This document shows positions 39,748 through 48,341 of a stretch of 64,000 nucleotides of DNA, piece by piece. A model generated the notes under the pieces. That model made no database searches. It saw nothing but the letters and a program-made list of their open reading frames with translations, and was not told where the DNA came from. The translations under genes and the position numbers were made by a program. This DNA is from Thermomonas sp. (lineage in GTDB: Bacteria; Pseudomonadota; Gammaproteobacteria; Xanthomonadales; Xanthomonadaceae): contig NZ_JAQSDO010000012.1 of assembly GCF_029945965.1 (NCBI RefSeq), positions 99,263 to 163,262 on the forward strand. The letters run 5' to 3'. Position 1 is the stretch's first letter. Every line of letters starts with the position of its first letter.

Positions 39748-41121
39748 CTACAGCATCGCCCGGCGCATGTCGCCAAGAAGTTGCGCGAGATAAGCGGTGA
39801 AGCGCGCCGCGGCGGCGCCATCGATCACCCGATGGTCGTAGCTCAATGACAGCGGCAGGATCATCCGCGGCTTGAATTTCTCGCCGTTCCAGACCGGCTT
39901 CATCGACGACTTCGACACGCCCAGGATCGCTACTTCCGGCGCATTGATGATCGGGGTGAACGCAGTGCCGCCGATCCCGCCCAGCGAACTGATGGTGAAG
40001 CAGCCGCCCTGCATCTGGTCAAGCTTCAATTTGCCGTCGCGGGCCAGGCCAGCCAGTTCGCCCATTTCGCGGGCGATCTGGGTCACTCCCTTCTTGTCTA
40101 CGTCGCGCAGCACCGGCACCACCAGCCCGTTCGGGGTGTCGGCGGCGAAGCCGATGTGGAAGTACTTCTTCAGCACCAGCTGCTCGCCATCCAGCGAAGC
40201 ATTGAAGTTCGGGTATTTCTGCAACGCAGCCACGCAGGCTTTGATCATGAAAGCGAGCATGGTCACCTTGCCGGCCTTGCCCGCGGCAATCGCCTTGGCG
40301 TTCTCGTCGTTGAGCGTGACCCGCAGGTCTTCCAGCGCGGTGATGTCGGCATCGTCAAACTGGGTGACGTGCGGGATCATTGCCCAGTTGCGCGCCAGGT
40401 TGGCGCCGGAAATCTTCTGGATGCGCGACAGCGGCTTGGTTTCGATCTCGCCGAACTTGGCGAAGTCGACCTTCGGCCACGGAATCAGGTTCAGGCCATT
40501 GCCGCCGCCAACAGACGGGGCAGATGCCGGCGCGCCGCCGGACAGCACGCCCTTGACGTACTTCTGCACATCATCCTTGCTGATCCGGCCACCACGCTCG
40601 CTGCCGCTGACCTGTGACAGATCCACGCCGAGCTCGCGCGCGAACAGGCGCACGGCCGGGCTGGCATACGGGACTTTGTCCGGCAGCACCGCATCGGCCT
40701 CGAAGCGGACCGGCGGCAGGCCTGCGCCCATCGGCGCGGCGCTATCGGTGGGCGATGGCTTCGCGGGCGGCGCGGGTTCGGCCTTCGGTTCAGGCTTGGG
40801 CTTGGGCTCGGATTCCTGTTTCGGCTCCGGCTTTGCTGGCGCTTCGGCGGCAGGCGCTTTTGCCGTCTCTGGCGCCGCGTCGGCGGTTTCGATCATCGCC
40901 ACCAGCCCGCCTTCGGACAGGCTGTCGCCCAATTTGACCTTGAGCTCCTTGACCACGCCGGCAAACGGCGACGGGACTTCCATCGTCGCCTTGTCCGATT
41001 CCAGCGTGACCAGGCCCTGGTCTTTGGTGACGGTATCGCCCACCGCGACCAGCAATTCGATCACCGGCACATCGCCATGGCTGCCAATATCGGGAACACG
41101 TGCTTCCTTCAGGTCGGCCAT
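39748..41121 (-). CDS. aceF: Pyruvate dehydrogenase E2, dihydrolipoyllysine acetyltransferase
   Basis: E2 core enzyme of 457 residues: one lipoyl domain (1-80, Lys44 in ESDKATMEVP), a Pro/Ala/Lys/Glu linker (85-135), the peripheral-subunit-binding domain (about 150-190, ASPAVRLFARELGVDLSQV) and the acetyltransferase domain ending with the catalytic HRVIDG near residue 430. One lipoyl domain is fewer than the three of E. coli. It transfers acetyl from E1 to CoA. CGGAG lies before the ATG. E1 (aceE) is not in the window. Confidence 0.95.
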   Translation of the reverse strand: MADLKEARVPDIGSHGDVPVIELLVAVGDTVTKDQGLVTLESDKATMEVPSPFAGVVKELKVKLGDSLSEGGLVAMIETADAAPETAKAPAAEAPAKPEPKQESEPKPKPEPKAEPAPPAKPSPTDSAAPMGAGLPPVRFEADAVLPDKVPYASPAVRLFARELGVDLSQVSGSERGGRISKDDVQKYVKGVLSGGAPASAPSVGGGNGLNLIPWPKVDFAKFGEIETKPLSRIQKISGANLARNWAMIPHVTQFDDADITALEDLRVTLNDENAKAIAAGKAGKVTMLAFMIKACVAALQKYPNFNASLDGEQLVLKKYFHIGFAADTPNGLVVPVLRDVDKKGVTQIAREMGELAGLARDGKLKLDQMQGGCFTISSLGGIGGTAFTPIINAPEVAILGVSKSSMKPVWNGEKFKPRMILPLSLSYDHRVIDGAAAARFTAYLAQLLGDMRRAML

Positions 41122-41234
41122 GCGCTACTCCGATTGTGCAATTTAAGACCGGTATTGTTGCCATATCCAGAGCTTTGGAACAAATCTTGCGTGGATTTCT
41201 ATTTTTATCCGGATGATTTACAAACACAGCCACA

Positions 41235-42155
41235 TCACTCGCCCGCCCAAGGGCATGCACGGGCCTCAGGGATGCTCGGCCTCGGCACGCGCTCGCGGCG
41301 CAGCAGGTACAGGCCACTGGCAATGATGATCGCCGCGCCCAGCCAGGTCATGGCCTTCGGCAATACGCCCCACAGCGCCAGGTCCAGCCCCACCCCCCAG
41401 ACCAACGCGGTGTATTCCAGTGGCGCGATCAGCGAGGCCTCGCCGCGGCGGAAGGCCTCGGTGATCGTGTATTGGCCCAGCGAGCCGGTGATGCCTACCA
41501 CCGCGATGATCCAGGCATCCTGTAATCGCAATGACACCCAACCCGGCCACGCCAGCACGCCTGCACCCAGCGCCATCATCGCCAGCATCCACACCACCAT
41601 TGCCTGATTGGAGTCGGTGCGCGCCAGCACTCGCACGGTAATGGCCGACACCGCATAGGCCAGCGCCGCGACAAGCACAGCCAGTCCCGCCCAAGTGAAC
41701 ATGCCTGCGCCGGTCGGACGCAGCACGGTCAGCACGCCGATCAGGCCCACGCCAATCGCTGTCCAGCGGCGCGGCCCGACCTTTTCACCCAGGATCGGCA
41801 CCGACAATGCGGTGATCAGCAGCGGTGCAACGAAGAAGATCGAATACGCGGTGGACAGTGGCAGGCGCTTCAGCGCGTAGACAAAACTGCCCATCATCAG
41901 GATGCCGAGCCAGCCGCGCAGCAGGTGCAGCGGCCAACGGATACGCAACAGTGGCCGCAACCCGGTGGTCCATAGCGCCCACGCCAGCACCAGCGGCAGC
42001 GACGACAGGCCGCGCAAGGTCGCAACCTGCAACGGTGGGTAATGTGCGGTCAAAGTCTTCAGGCCGGCATCCATCAGCGCGAACATCAGCACGGCGACAA
42101 GCATCATCCAGACGCTGCGGCGATGATCATGGTCGGCATTCACGTGGGCTGGCAT
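41235..42155 (-). CDS. DMT superfamily (EamA) transporter
   Basis: A 306-residue inner-membrane carrier with ten helices as two EamA repeats; each repeat shows a TALRGL-like or ALEYTAL-like half (ATLRGLSSLPLVLAWALW, LIAPLEYTALVWGVGLDLAL). Substrates in this superfamily range from amino acids to nucleobases; none can be assigned. The ATG at 42155 is chosen over the longer frame to 42287, whose extra residues are hydrophilic and overlap the divergent nuclease gene leader. Confidence 0.85.
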   Translation of the reverse strand: MPAHVNADHDHRRSVWMMLVAVLMFALMDAGLKTLTAHYPPLQVATLRGLSSLPLVLAWALWTTGLRPLLRIRWPLHLLRGWLGILMMGSFVYALKRLPLSTAYSIFFVAPLLITALSVPILGEKVGPRRWTAIGVGLIGVLTVLRPTGAGMFTWAGLAVLVAALAYAVSAITVRVLARTDSNQAMVVWMLAMMALGAGVLAWPGWVSLRLQDAWIIAVVGITGSLGQYTITEAFRRGEASLIAPLEYTALVWGVGLDLALWGVLPKAMTWLGAAIIIASGLYLLRRERVPRPSIPEARACPWAGE

Positions 42156-42309
42156 CGCGGGAGCATGCGGCAGAGCAGCACCTGCGTCACGCGCCTTGCT
42201 GTCACACTCAGCCCGCAGACTAGGCCTCGGAAACGTCGCCAACCAGAATCTGCACCTCCCCCGCAGCGCGACGCCACCCCTGTCCATCCAACGTCAAAGA
42301 GGTTGCGCC

Positions 42310-44016
42310 ATGCGCTTTTCTGCTATTGCCGTGCCCGTTTTCCTGGGAATGCTCGCCACCGCCCCCGCGCGTGCCGACGTCTTCATCAACGAAATCCACT
42401 ACGACAACGTCGGTACCGACGTGTCGGAGAAAATCGAGGTGCTGGCCCCCGCCGGCACCAACCTCGCCGGCTGGAGCGTCGTGCTCTACAACGGCGGCGA
42501 CGGCAAGAGCTACGCCACGCTGTCGCTGTCGGGCACCGTCGCCAACCAGTGCAATGGCTTCGGCACCGCGAGCGTGGCTGCTCCCGGCATCCAGAACGGC
42601 GCACCGGACGGCGTAGCTCTGGTCAATCCCAGCGGCGTGCTGGTTCAGTTGTTAAGCTACGAGGGCACGTTCACCGCGACCAACGGCCCGGCCTCCGGTC
42701 AGGCCAGCATCGCGATTCCGCAATCGGAAACGTCCTCCACCGCCACCGGCACCTCACTGCAGCTGGCCGGGAGCGGCAGCCGTTATGTGGACTTCAGCTG
42801 GCAGGCGTCGCGCACCAGTTCATTCGGCGCCTGCAATACCGGGCAAACCCCAACCGGCGGTACGGGTGGCGGCGGAACCGGCGGCACTGTGCTGCAGAAC
42901 GGCGTACCGGTCACCGGATTGACTGCGACCACGGGTAATAGCGTGTCCTACACACTCGTGGTGCCCACGGGCGCGAGCAACCTGCAAGTCGCCAGCAATG
43001 GCGGCAGCGGCGACGCGGACCTGTACGTACGCTTCGGCAGCGCACCGACCACCACCAGCTATGACTGCCGTCCCTACCTCAGCGGCAACAACGAGAGCTG
43101 CAGTTTCGCCGCACCTCAGGCGGGCACCTGGCATGTGATGCTGCGGACGTACACCACCTTCTCCGGCGCCAGCCTCGCCGGCAGCTTCACCGCAGCGGGC
43201 GGTGGTGGCGGTGGCGGTGGTGGCAGCGATCCGTATTACAGCGGCGTCAACACCTCCAGTGCGGCGGCGTTGCGCAGCACTCTGCACGCGAAGATCATGG
43301 CCAGCACCAAGATCCCGTACACCGCCAGCACCACCGACAGCTGGGACGCACTGGACTTCGCCGACGAAGACCCGCTGGATTCCACCAAAATTCTCGACGT
43401 CTACAAGAACACCGCGTATGCCAAGGCGGGCGGCGGCAACAACTTCTACAACCGAGAGCACACCTGGCCGAATTCGTACGGTTTCTCGGTCGATGGCCCG
43501 ACCAACTTTGCCTATACCGATCTGCACATGCTGATGCTGGCCGACATCAGCTACAACAGCGCTCGCAGCAATCTGCCCTACGGCAACTGCACGGCCAGTT
43601 GCTCCGAATATCCGACCGTTGCCCATAACGGCCGCGGCGGCGGCAGCGGCACGTTCCCGGGCAATTCCAACTGGAGCAACGGCAGCATCTTCCAGACCTG
43701 GAGCGGAATGAAGGGCAACGTCGCACGCGCCGTGCTTTACATGGACATCCGCTACGAGGGCGGTACCAATGGCGGCAACAGCGAGCCCGACCTGCGCCTG
43801 ACCGACAACGCATCGTTGATCGCCAACACCAATGGCAATGCCTCCATCGCCTACATGGGGCTGCTGTCGGTGCTGTTGCAGTGGAGCCAGCAGGATCCGG
43901 TCGATGCCTATGAGCGGATCCGCAACGACGCGATACAAACCTACCAGGGCAACCGCAATCCGTTCGTCGACCATCCCGAGTGGATCGCCTGCATCTACCA
44001 GAACGTCTGCCCCTGA
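42310..44016 (+). CDS. Secreted endonuclease I with lamin-tail and PPC domains
   Basis: A 568-residue exported protein. Signal peptide 1-22 (cleavage after ARA), a lamin-tail-like beta domain (about 23-165, FINEIHYDNVGTDVSEKIEV), a Gly/Thr linker, a pre-peptidase C-terminal domain (about 195-300, DADLYVRFGSAP and GTWHVMLRTYTTFSGA), a glycine run, and an EndA/NucM nuclease domain (about 315-568) with the catalytic NREHTWP at 381-387. It probably degrades extracellular DNA. AAGAGG precedes the ATG, and the longer frame from 42196 would add residues before the signal peptide. It is divergent from the DMT gene. Confidence 0.9.
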   Translation: MRFSAIAVPVFLGMLATAPARADVFINEIHYDNVGTDVSEKIEVLAPAGTNLAGWSVVLYNGGDGKSYATLSLSGTVANQCNGFGTASVAAPGIQNGAPDGVALVNPSGVLVQLLSYEGTFTATNGPASGQASIAIPQSETSSTATGTSLQLAGSGSRYVDFSWQASRTSSFGACNTGQTPTGGTGGGGTGGTVLQNGVPVTGLTATTGNSVSYTLVVPTGASNLQVASNGGSGDADLYVRFGSAPTTTSYDCRPYLSGNNESCSFAAPQAGTWHVMLRTYTTFSGASLAGSFTAAGGGGGGGGGSDPYYSGVNTSSAAALRSTLHAKIMASTKIPYTASTTDSWDALDFADEDPLDSTKILDVYKNTAYAKAGGGNNFYNREHTWPNSYGFSVDGPTNFAYTDLHMLMLADISYNSARSNLPYGNCTASCSEYPTVAHNGRGGGSGTFPGNSNWSNGSIFQTWSGMKGNVARAVLYMDIRYEGGTNGGNSEPDLRLTDNASLIANTNGNASIAYMGLLSVLLQWSQQDPVDAYERIRNDAIQTYQGNRNPFVDHPEWIACIYQNVCP

Positions 44017-44099
44017 GCATGACGACGGCATCGGCACGGGCTTCGGTCCCGTGCCGGTGCGCGTTATCCTGACTGGACCAGAATCAACCGGTCACTCCA

Positions 44100-44582
44100 A
44101 TGCCTTCCTTCGATATCGTCTCCGAAGTCGACACCCACGAACTCACCAACGCGGTCGATCAAGCCAACCGCGAGCTCACCACCCGCTTCGATTTCAAGGG
44201 TGTGGAAGCCAGCTTCGAGCTGGACGACGCGACGATCAAGCAGTCCGCGCCCAGCGAATTCCAGCTGCAGCAGATGACCGATATCCTGCGCGCGCGGCTG
44301 GTCGCACGGAAGATAGATGCGCGCTGCCTGGAGTTCGGCGACATCGAAACCAATCTTGCAGGTGCGCGACAGACTGTCACCGTCAAACAAGGTATCGAAC
44401 GCGAGATGGGGAAGAAGCTGCAGACTGCAATGAAGGACGCGAAGCTCAAGGTCGACTCGCAGATCAATGGCGACAAGCTGCGGGTCAACGGCAAGAAGCG
44501 CGACGACCTGCAGGCGGCGATGGCGCTGCTGCGCGCAGGCGAGTTCGGCGTGCCGTTGCAGTTCGATAACTTCCGCGATTAA
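44100..44582 (+). CDS. YajQ family cyclic di-GMP-binding protein
   Basis: A 160-residue protein, full length, matching YajQ throughout (MPSFDIVSEVDTHELTNAVD, FDFKGVEASFELDD, LQTAMKDAKLKVDSQI, DLQAAMALLR). Its homologue in Xanthomonas campestris binds c-di-GMP and acts with a transcription factor in virulence control. It lies on the same strand as the DUF1415 gene, nine bases apart, and probably forms a transcript with it. Confidence 0.95.
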   Translation: MPSFDIVSEVDTHELTNAVDQANRELTTRFDFKGVEASFELDDATIKQSAPSEFQLQQMTDILRARLVARKIDARCLEFGDIETNLAGARQTVTVKQGIEREMGKKLQTAMKDAKLKVDSQINGDKLRVNGKKRDDLQAAMALLRAGEFGVPLQFDNFRD

Positions 44583-44591
44583 AGGCAATAG

Positions 44592-45152
44592 ATGGCGATG
44601 GATGCGATGCAGGTCGAGGCCACGTCTGTTGAACGGAATATCCGGCGCTGGCTGGAACGCGCCGTCATAGGGCTGAACCTGTGCCCGTTCGCCAAGGCGG
44701 TGTACGCGAAGAACCAGGTGCGGATCGTCATCAGCGATGCCAGCACCGAAGCCGCCTTGCTCGAACAGCTGGGCGAAGAACTCGTCCTGTTGCGCGACAC
44801 GCCGGCCGACCAGGTCGACACCACCCTGCTGGTGCATCCACAAGTACTGCAGGATTTCCTGGACTACAACGATTTCCTCGACCAGGCTGATGCGCTCATC
44901 GATGCGATGGACCTGGAAGGCGTGTTGCAGGTCGCCAGTTTCCACCCGGACTACCAGTTCGCCGATACCCGGCCGGACGATGCCGAAAACCTGACCAACC
45001 GCGCGCCATACCCCACGTTGCACCTGCTGCGCGAAGACAGCGTGGCGCGTGCGGTCGAGGCCTATCCGGAACCGGACGCGATCATCGAACGCAATGTCGC
45101 GACGATGCGGGAATTGGGGGTCGAGGGGTTCCGCAAGCTGCTGGCGAACTAG
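44592..45152 (+). CDS. DUF1415 family protein
   Basis: A 186-residue protein recognised as DUF1415 by RWLERAVIGLNLCPFAKAVY near the start, DFLDQADALIDAMDLEGVLQVASFHP and LTNRAPYPTLHLLREDSV. Function unknown; the conserved LNLCPFA Cys suggests a redox or metal role, which is speculation. AAAGG lies before the ATG. The end of the gene is followed by a long inverted repeat. Confidence 0.9.
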   Translation: MAMDAMQVEATSVERNIRRWLERAVIGLNLCPFAKAVYAKNQVRIVISDASTEAALLEQLGEELVLLRDTPADQVDTTLLVHPQVLQDFLDYNDFLDQADALIDAMDLEGVLQVASFHPDYQFADTRPDDAENLTNRAPYPTLHLLREDSVARAVEAYPEPDAIIERNVATMRELGVEGFRKLLAN

Positions 45153-45164
45153 ATCTGCGTAGAA

Positions 45165-45285
45165 GCGTGTGAGGCCCCGCTTGCCATGGCTGCTCCTCGG
45201 CTTCTGCGAACGTCCTGTTCGAGGCGCCGCCGCGCGCCATCCATGGCGCGCTTTCCGCAGCCATGGCAAGCGGGACCTCACACGC
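45165..45285. repeat. Long inverted repeat with 29-bp arms
   Basis: Arms at 45165-45193 and 45257-45285 are reverse complements at 28 of 29 positions; the core is CCCGCTTGCCATGGCTGC. Between them is a second hairpin, GCGCGCCAT-CC-ATGGCGCGC. It fills the gap between the convergent DUF1415 and rsuA-like genes. No coding capacity was seen in 45153-45314. Confidence 0.8.
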
Positions 45286-45314
45286 ATGAATTCCCACCGC
45301 GACTCTATACAACA

Positions 45315-46016
45315 TCAAGAGCCGAACAACCCCTCTCGCTCCGCTTCACCCAGCATCCGCCATTGGCCTTCGACAAGATCGCCAAGATCGAGCCCACCAA
45401 TCCGTTCGCGGTGTAGCGCATCGACATGGTTGCCGACCGCGGCGAACATCCGTCGCACCTGGTGGTAGCGGCCTTCGTGCAGGGTCAAGCGCGCCTCACG
45501 CGGGCCGAGCACTTCAAGCTCCGCCGGTAACAGCGGCGTCTTCTCGCTTTCCAGCATAAGACCGCCATTGGCGAAGTTCGCGACTTCATCGCCACGCAGG
45601 TCCTGCGCCAACGTTGCCAGATACACCTTTGGCAGTTTTGATTTCGGCGAAATGATCCGGTGCAACAACAGACCGTCGTCGGTGAGCAACAGCAAGCCCG
45701 ACGTGTCGCGGTCGAGCCGGCCAACCGTGGACAGCACCGGATCGCGCAGGCGGAATCGTGGCGGCAGCAGGTCGAACACCACCCGCCCCCGATCCTTCTT
45801 GGAACAGGTCACATCGAGCGGCTTGTGCAGCATCACTAGGATGCCGGGCGCCGGATCCAGTGGCTCGCTATCGACGCGGATCTCGTCGTGAGTCGGCGTG
45901 TCGTCGGCATACAGGACCTCCCCGGCGGCATCGGTGATGCGGCCTTCGCGGAACAACCAGGCAACCTGCTTGCGACTGCCGTAGCCCAGATTGGCGATGT
46001 GCTTGAGCAGTTTCAT
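45315..46016 (-). CDS. rsuA: Pseudouridine synthase, RsuA-type
   Basis: A 233-residue RsuA-family enzyme; the family converts U516 of 16S rRNA to pseudouridine. An N-terminal S4-like domain precedes the catalytic domain, whose motif GRLDRDTSGLLLLT carries catalytic D102, the same number as in E. coli RsuA. HEGRYHQVRRMFAAVGNHV is also conserved. The start ATG at 46016 overlaps the stop of the rRNA methyltransferase gene upstream (ATGA), so the longer frame to 46184 is rejected. Specificity for U516 is by family likeness. Confidence 0.88.
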   Translation of the reverse strand: MKLLKHIANLGYGSRKQVAWLFREGRITDAAGEVLYADDTPTHDEIRVDSEPLDPAPGILVMLHKPLDVTCSKKDRGRVVFDLLPPRFRLRDPVLSTVGRLDRDTSGLLLLTDDGLLLHRIISPKSKLPKVYLATLAQDLRGDEVANFANGGLMLESEKTPLLPAELEVLGPREARLTLHEGRYHQVRRMFAAVGNHVDALHRERIGGLDLGDLVEGQWRMLGEAEREGLFGS

Positions 46017-47134
46017 CGCCTGTTCCGAGTCGACTTGGGGGCACGTACCTGTACAGCCCGTGCAGCCGCCGCTTTCGTCGCCTGCACGATCTTGAAACCA
46101 CCTTGTTGGGCGACGATGGCCACGTCGGCAAAACCGTCTGCCAAGGCCTGTTCGTAGGGAAGATGCCGGTTGGCGACCAGCCACAGCCGGCCACCCGGAT
46201 TCAGCGCCTGCGCTGCGGCATCGATGAAGGCGCGGCCGATGTCAGGTCGGTCGCCACGACCAAGCGCATGGAATGGCGGATTGCAGACAATGGCATCGAA
46301 GCGCTCGGCCACACCGGCCGCGACATCCTGCCAATGGAAATGCACTGGGACTTTCCGTTCTGAGCCAGGTGCGTCGGCAAGGTTGGCATCGGCCAGCGCC
46401 AATGCGCGCGCATCGGCCTCGTAAAGATCCAGCGACGTGACCTGCGGGCAGCGCGCCATGACCTGCAAAGCGAGGTAACCCCAACCCGCGCCGAAATCGG
46501 CAACGCGTCCACGGACGTCGTTTGGCAGCGCAGAAGCCAGCATCGCCGATGCCGCATCCACCCGATCCCAGGCGAACACGCCAGGCCGGGTCTGGAATCC
46601 GTCGCCGGGCACATCGGGCGATGCGATCCGACGCGGCACGTCACCGCATGCCCATTGCGCCTGCAACGCCGTATCGATGGCGGCGTCGGGCGCGGTCCAG
46701 AACACGCGGCAATGGTGCTTGCTGACCAGGGAAACCGAGCCAGCCAATTGCTTCAGGTCGGCCTCGCGTGATTTCGCGCCTTCGTCATTCGACACTGACA
46801 CGACGACGACGCCACCCTCGGCGACCGCTGCACAGGCCTTGGCCAGCAGCGCACGCGCTTCCTCGCGTTGGCGCGGGGGCAGCACCAGTACCAGTGGAAA
46901 TTTCCCGGGCGGCAGGGCGTCTTCGTCAATCAGGTCGATGCCGATCCGGGTCAGCCGTACGGCTTCCGGCTTGAACGGCTGGGTGCCGACCATTCCGTCG
47001 CCACGCTGCGCATGCAGGGCCGCGCCTTCGCGACCACGCAGGAATAACACGCCATCGGCCGGCCATTGCAGCAGGCCGGCGCTGAACGGGTAGAACAGGG
47101 CATCTAGGGCGATATCGCGTGATGTATATGACAT
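46013..47134 (-). CDS. Class I SAM methyltransferase, RsmC-like
   Basis: A 373-residue methyltransferase with an N-terminal degenerate Rossmann half (FLRGREGAALHAQ, PLVLVLPPRQREEA) and a C-terminal active half containing VADFGAGWGYLAL and the target-base motif NPPFH. That duplicated layout and motif are those of RsmC, which methylates G1207 of 16S rRNA. It is translationally coupled to the rsuA-like gene, another 16S-modifying enzyme. The ribosome site is weak. Confidence 0.8.
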   Translation of the reverse strand: MSYTSRDIALDALFYPFSAGLLQWPADGVLFLRGREGAALHAQRGDGMVGTQPFKPEAVRLTRIGIDLIDEDALPPGKFPLVLVLPPRQREEARALLAKACAAVAEGGVVVVSVSNDEGAKSREADLKQLAGSVSLVSKHHCRVFWTAPDAAIDTALQAQWACGDVPRRIASPDVPGDGFQTRPGVFAWDRVDAASAMLASALPNDVRGRVADFGAGWGYLALQVMARCPQVTSLDLYEADARALALADANLADAPGSERKVPVHFHWQDVAAGVAERFDAIVCNPPFHALGRGDRPDIGRAFIDAAAQALNPGGRLWLVANRHLPYEQALADGFADVAIVAQQGGFKIVQATKAAAARAVQVRAPKSTRNRR

Positions 47135-47173
47135 CCGCGAAGTTTAACGATGTGCAGGACAGACAGGCACGCC

Positions 47174-47614
47174 TCAGGTCGATGCGGCATCACGTTCTTC
47201 GTGCTTGCGGCGCAGCAGGGTAAGCGCCCAGTTACCGAGCACGCACAGGCCTGCCGCCATGCTCCAGCTGGCCGCTTCGCTGCCGCCCGGCAGGATCGCC
47301 GCGAGATCGGCTGGCCAACTGCGACCAAACCAGGCCACGGTGACCAGCGCCGACAGGCCGAACAGCACCGACAGCCCGCGCAGCAGGCGCTGCTCGAACA
47401 GCGAGTTGTTCGTGGCCTGCACGCGTGCAAGCCCTGCCACCTGCGCTGCGAAATCGATAGGCAAGCCGATGGGCGGCGCTTGCCGCAATGCACGCGCGAC
47501 ACGCAGGTCACTGGCATCGGCATCGGCGGTGCCCTCGCGAACGGCCAGACGCGCATGCTCTTGCGCCTGCCATTGGGCTTCCTCGTAATCGGGAAAATTC
47601 GGTCGATGGGTCAT
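47174..47614 (-). CDS. Putative anti-sigma factor or membrane partner of the ECF sigma
   Basis: A 146-residue protein, not recognised by family. A soluble N-terminal half of about 75 residues (FAAQVAGLARVQATNNSLFEQR) is followed by two membrane helices (LLRGLSVLFGLSALVTVAWFG and WSMAAGLCVLGNWALTLL) with a short loop and a charged end. The ATG overlaps the ECF sigma stop by four bases. Position and topology (soluble domain first, then helices) fit a membrane-bound anti-sigma factor; no zinc-binding HxxxCxxC motif is visible. Confidence 0.65.
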   Translation of the reverse strand: MTHRPNFPDYEEAQWQAQEHARLAVREGTADADASDLRVARALRQAPPIGLPIDFAAQVAGLARVQATNNSLFEQRLLRGLSVLFGLSALVTVAWFGRSWPADLAAILPGGSEAASWSMAAGLCVLGNWALTLLRRKHEERDAAST

Positions 47615-48189
47615 GCGGCAACTCCGATACGCGGGCTGAGTATCTCGCGCAAATGCTTGCGGCTGCGGAACAGGTGGCTTTTGATGGTGCCTTCAGCCAT
47701 GCCGGTGATCGTGGCGATCTCGGCAATAGGCAGTTCTTCCAGGTGATACAGGGTCAGCACCATGCGTTGCATCGGTGGTAGCGCCTCGATCGCAGCATGC
47801 AGCTCGCGTTCGTCCTCGCCCTGCGCATGCACAGCCTGTAGGTCGTGGCCATCACCGATGTTGTCGAGCAGGGACAGGCCGTCAGTATCCTCAGCCGCTT
47901 CGGCCAACGGAATGCGCTTGCGCTCCAGGTGCCGGCACGCAACCGAGTAAGCGATCTGCCCGATCCACGATTTCAGCGGACTGTCGAAGCGGTATTGGTG
48001 CAAGTAACGATGCACGCGCAGGAAGGCTTCCTGGCACAGCTCACGGGTGTCTTCAGGATGGCGCACCATGCGCTGGATCACGTGCCAACACAGACCTTGG
48101 TACTCACGCACCAGCTGTTCGAACGCACCCGCACGATTGGCGAGCACGGCTTCGACAAGCCTGCGGTCAAGGTCCGGAGTGGCATCCAT
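47611..48189 (-). CDS. ECF RNA polymerase sigma factor
   Basis: A 192-residue extracytoplasmic-function sigma factor with region 2 (FEQLVREYQGLCWHVIQRMV, DTRELCQEAFLRVHRYLHQY) and region 4 (ALPPMQRMVLTLYHLEELPI, IATITGMAEGTIKSHLFRSR). A probable own promoter lies at 48198-48225 and an identical motif drives the divergent DUF6249 gene. The predicted transcript start is only a few bases before this ATG, so the message may be almost leaderless. It is coupled to the small membrane protein downstream. Confidence 0.93.
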   Translation of the reverse strand: MDATPDLDRRLVEAVLANRAGAFEQLVREYQGLCWHVIQRMVRHPEDTRELCQEAFLRVHRYLHQYRFDSPLKSWIGQIAYSVACRHLERKRIPLAEAAEDTDGLSLLDNIGDGHDLQAVHAQGEDERELHAAIEALPPMQRMVLTLYHLEELPIAEIATITGMAEGTIKSHLFRSRKHLREILSPRIGVAA

Positions 48190-48197
48190 CCAACATC

Positions 48198-48225
48198 AGA
48201 TACGCCCAAGGCGGAATCGGTTGCA
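48198..48225 (-). promoter_or_regulatory. ECF-type promoter of the sigma gene
   Basis: On the minus strand TGCAACC (48225-48219) and CGTATCT (48204-48198) are separated by 14 bases. The same pair with the same spacing faces the other way at 48257-48284. AACC and CGT boxes at this distance are typical of ECF sigma factors. Confidence 0.65.
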
Positions 48226-48256
48226 AGCATCGGGCAGAAATCATTTACGGGTCAGC

Positions 48257-48284
48257 TGCAACCGGGTGCGCCCCCGCCGTATCT
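48257..48284 (+). promoter_or_regulatory. ECF-type promoter of the DUF6249 gene
   Basis: TGCAACC (48257-48263) and CGTATCT (48278-48284) with a 14-base spacer, identical in both boxes to the divergent promoter of the sigma gene. Transcription would start near 48291, about 50 bases before the ATG at 48342. Confidence 0.65.
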
Positions 48285-48341
48285 CTTTGCCCGAACGGCA
48301 AATACAAGCGCACCGCATCACACCACGACAAAGGATTTCCC

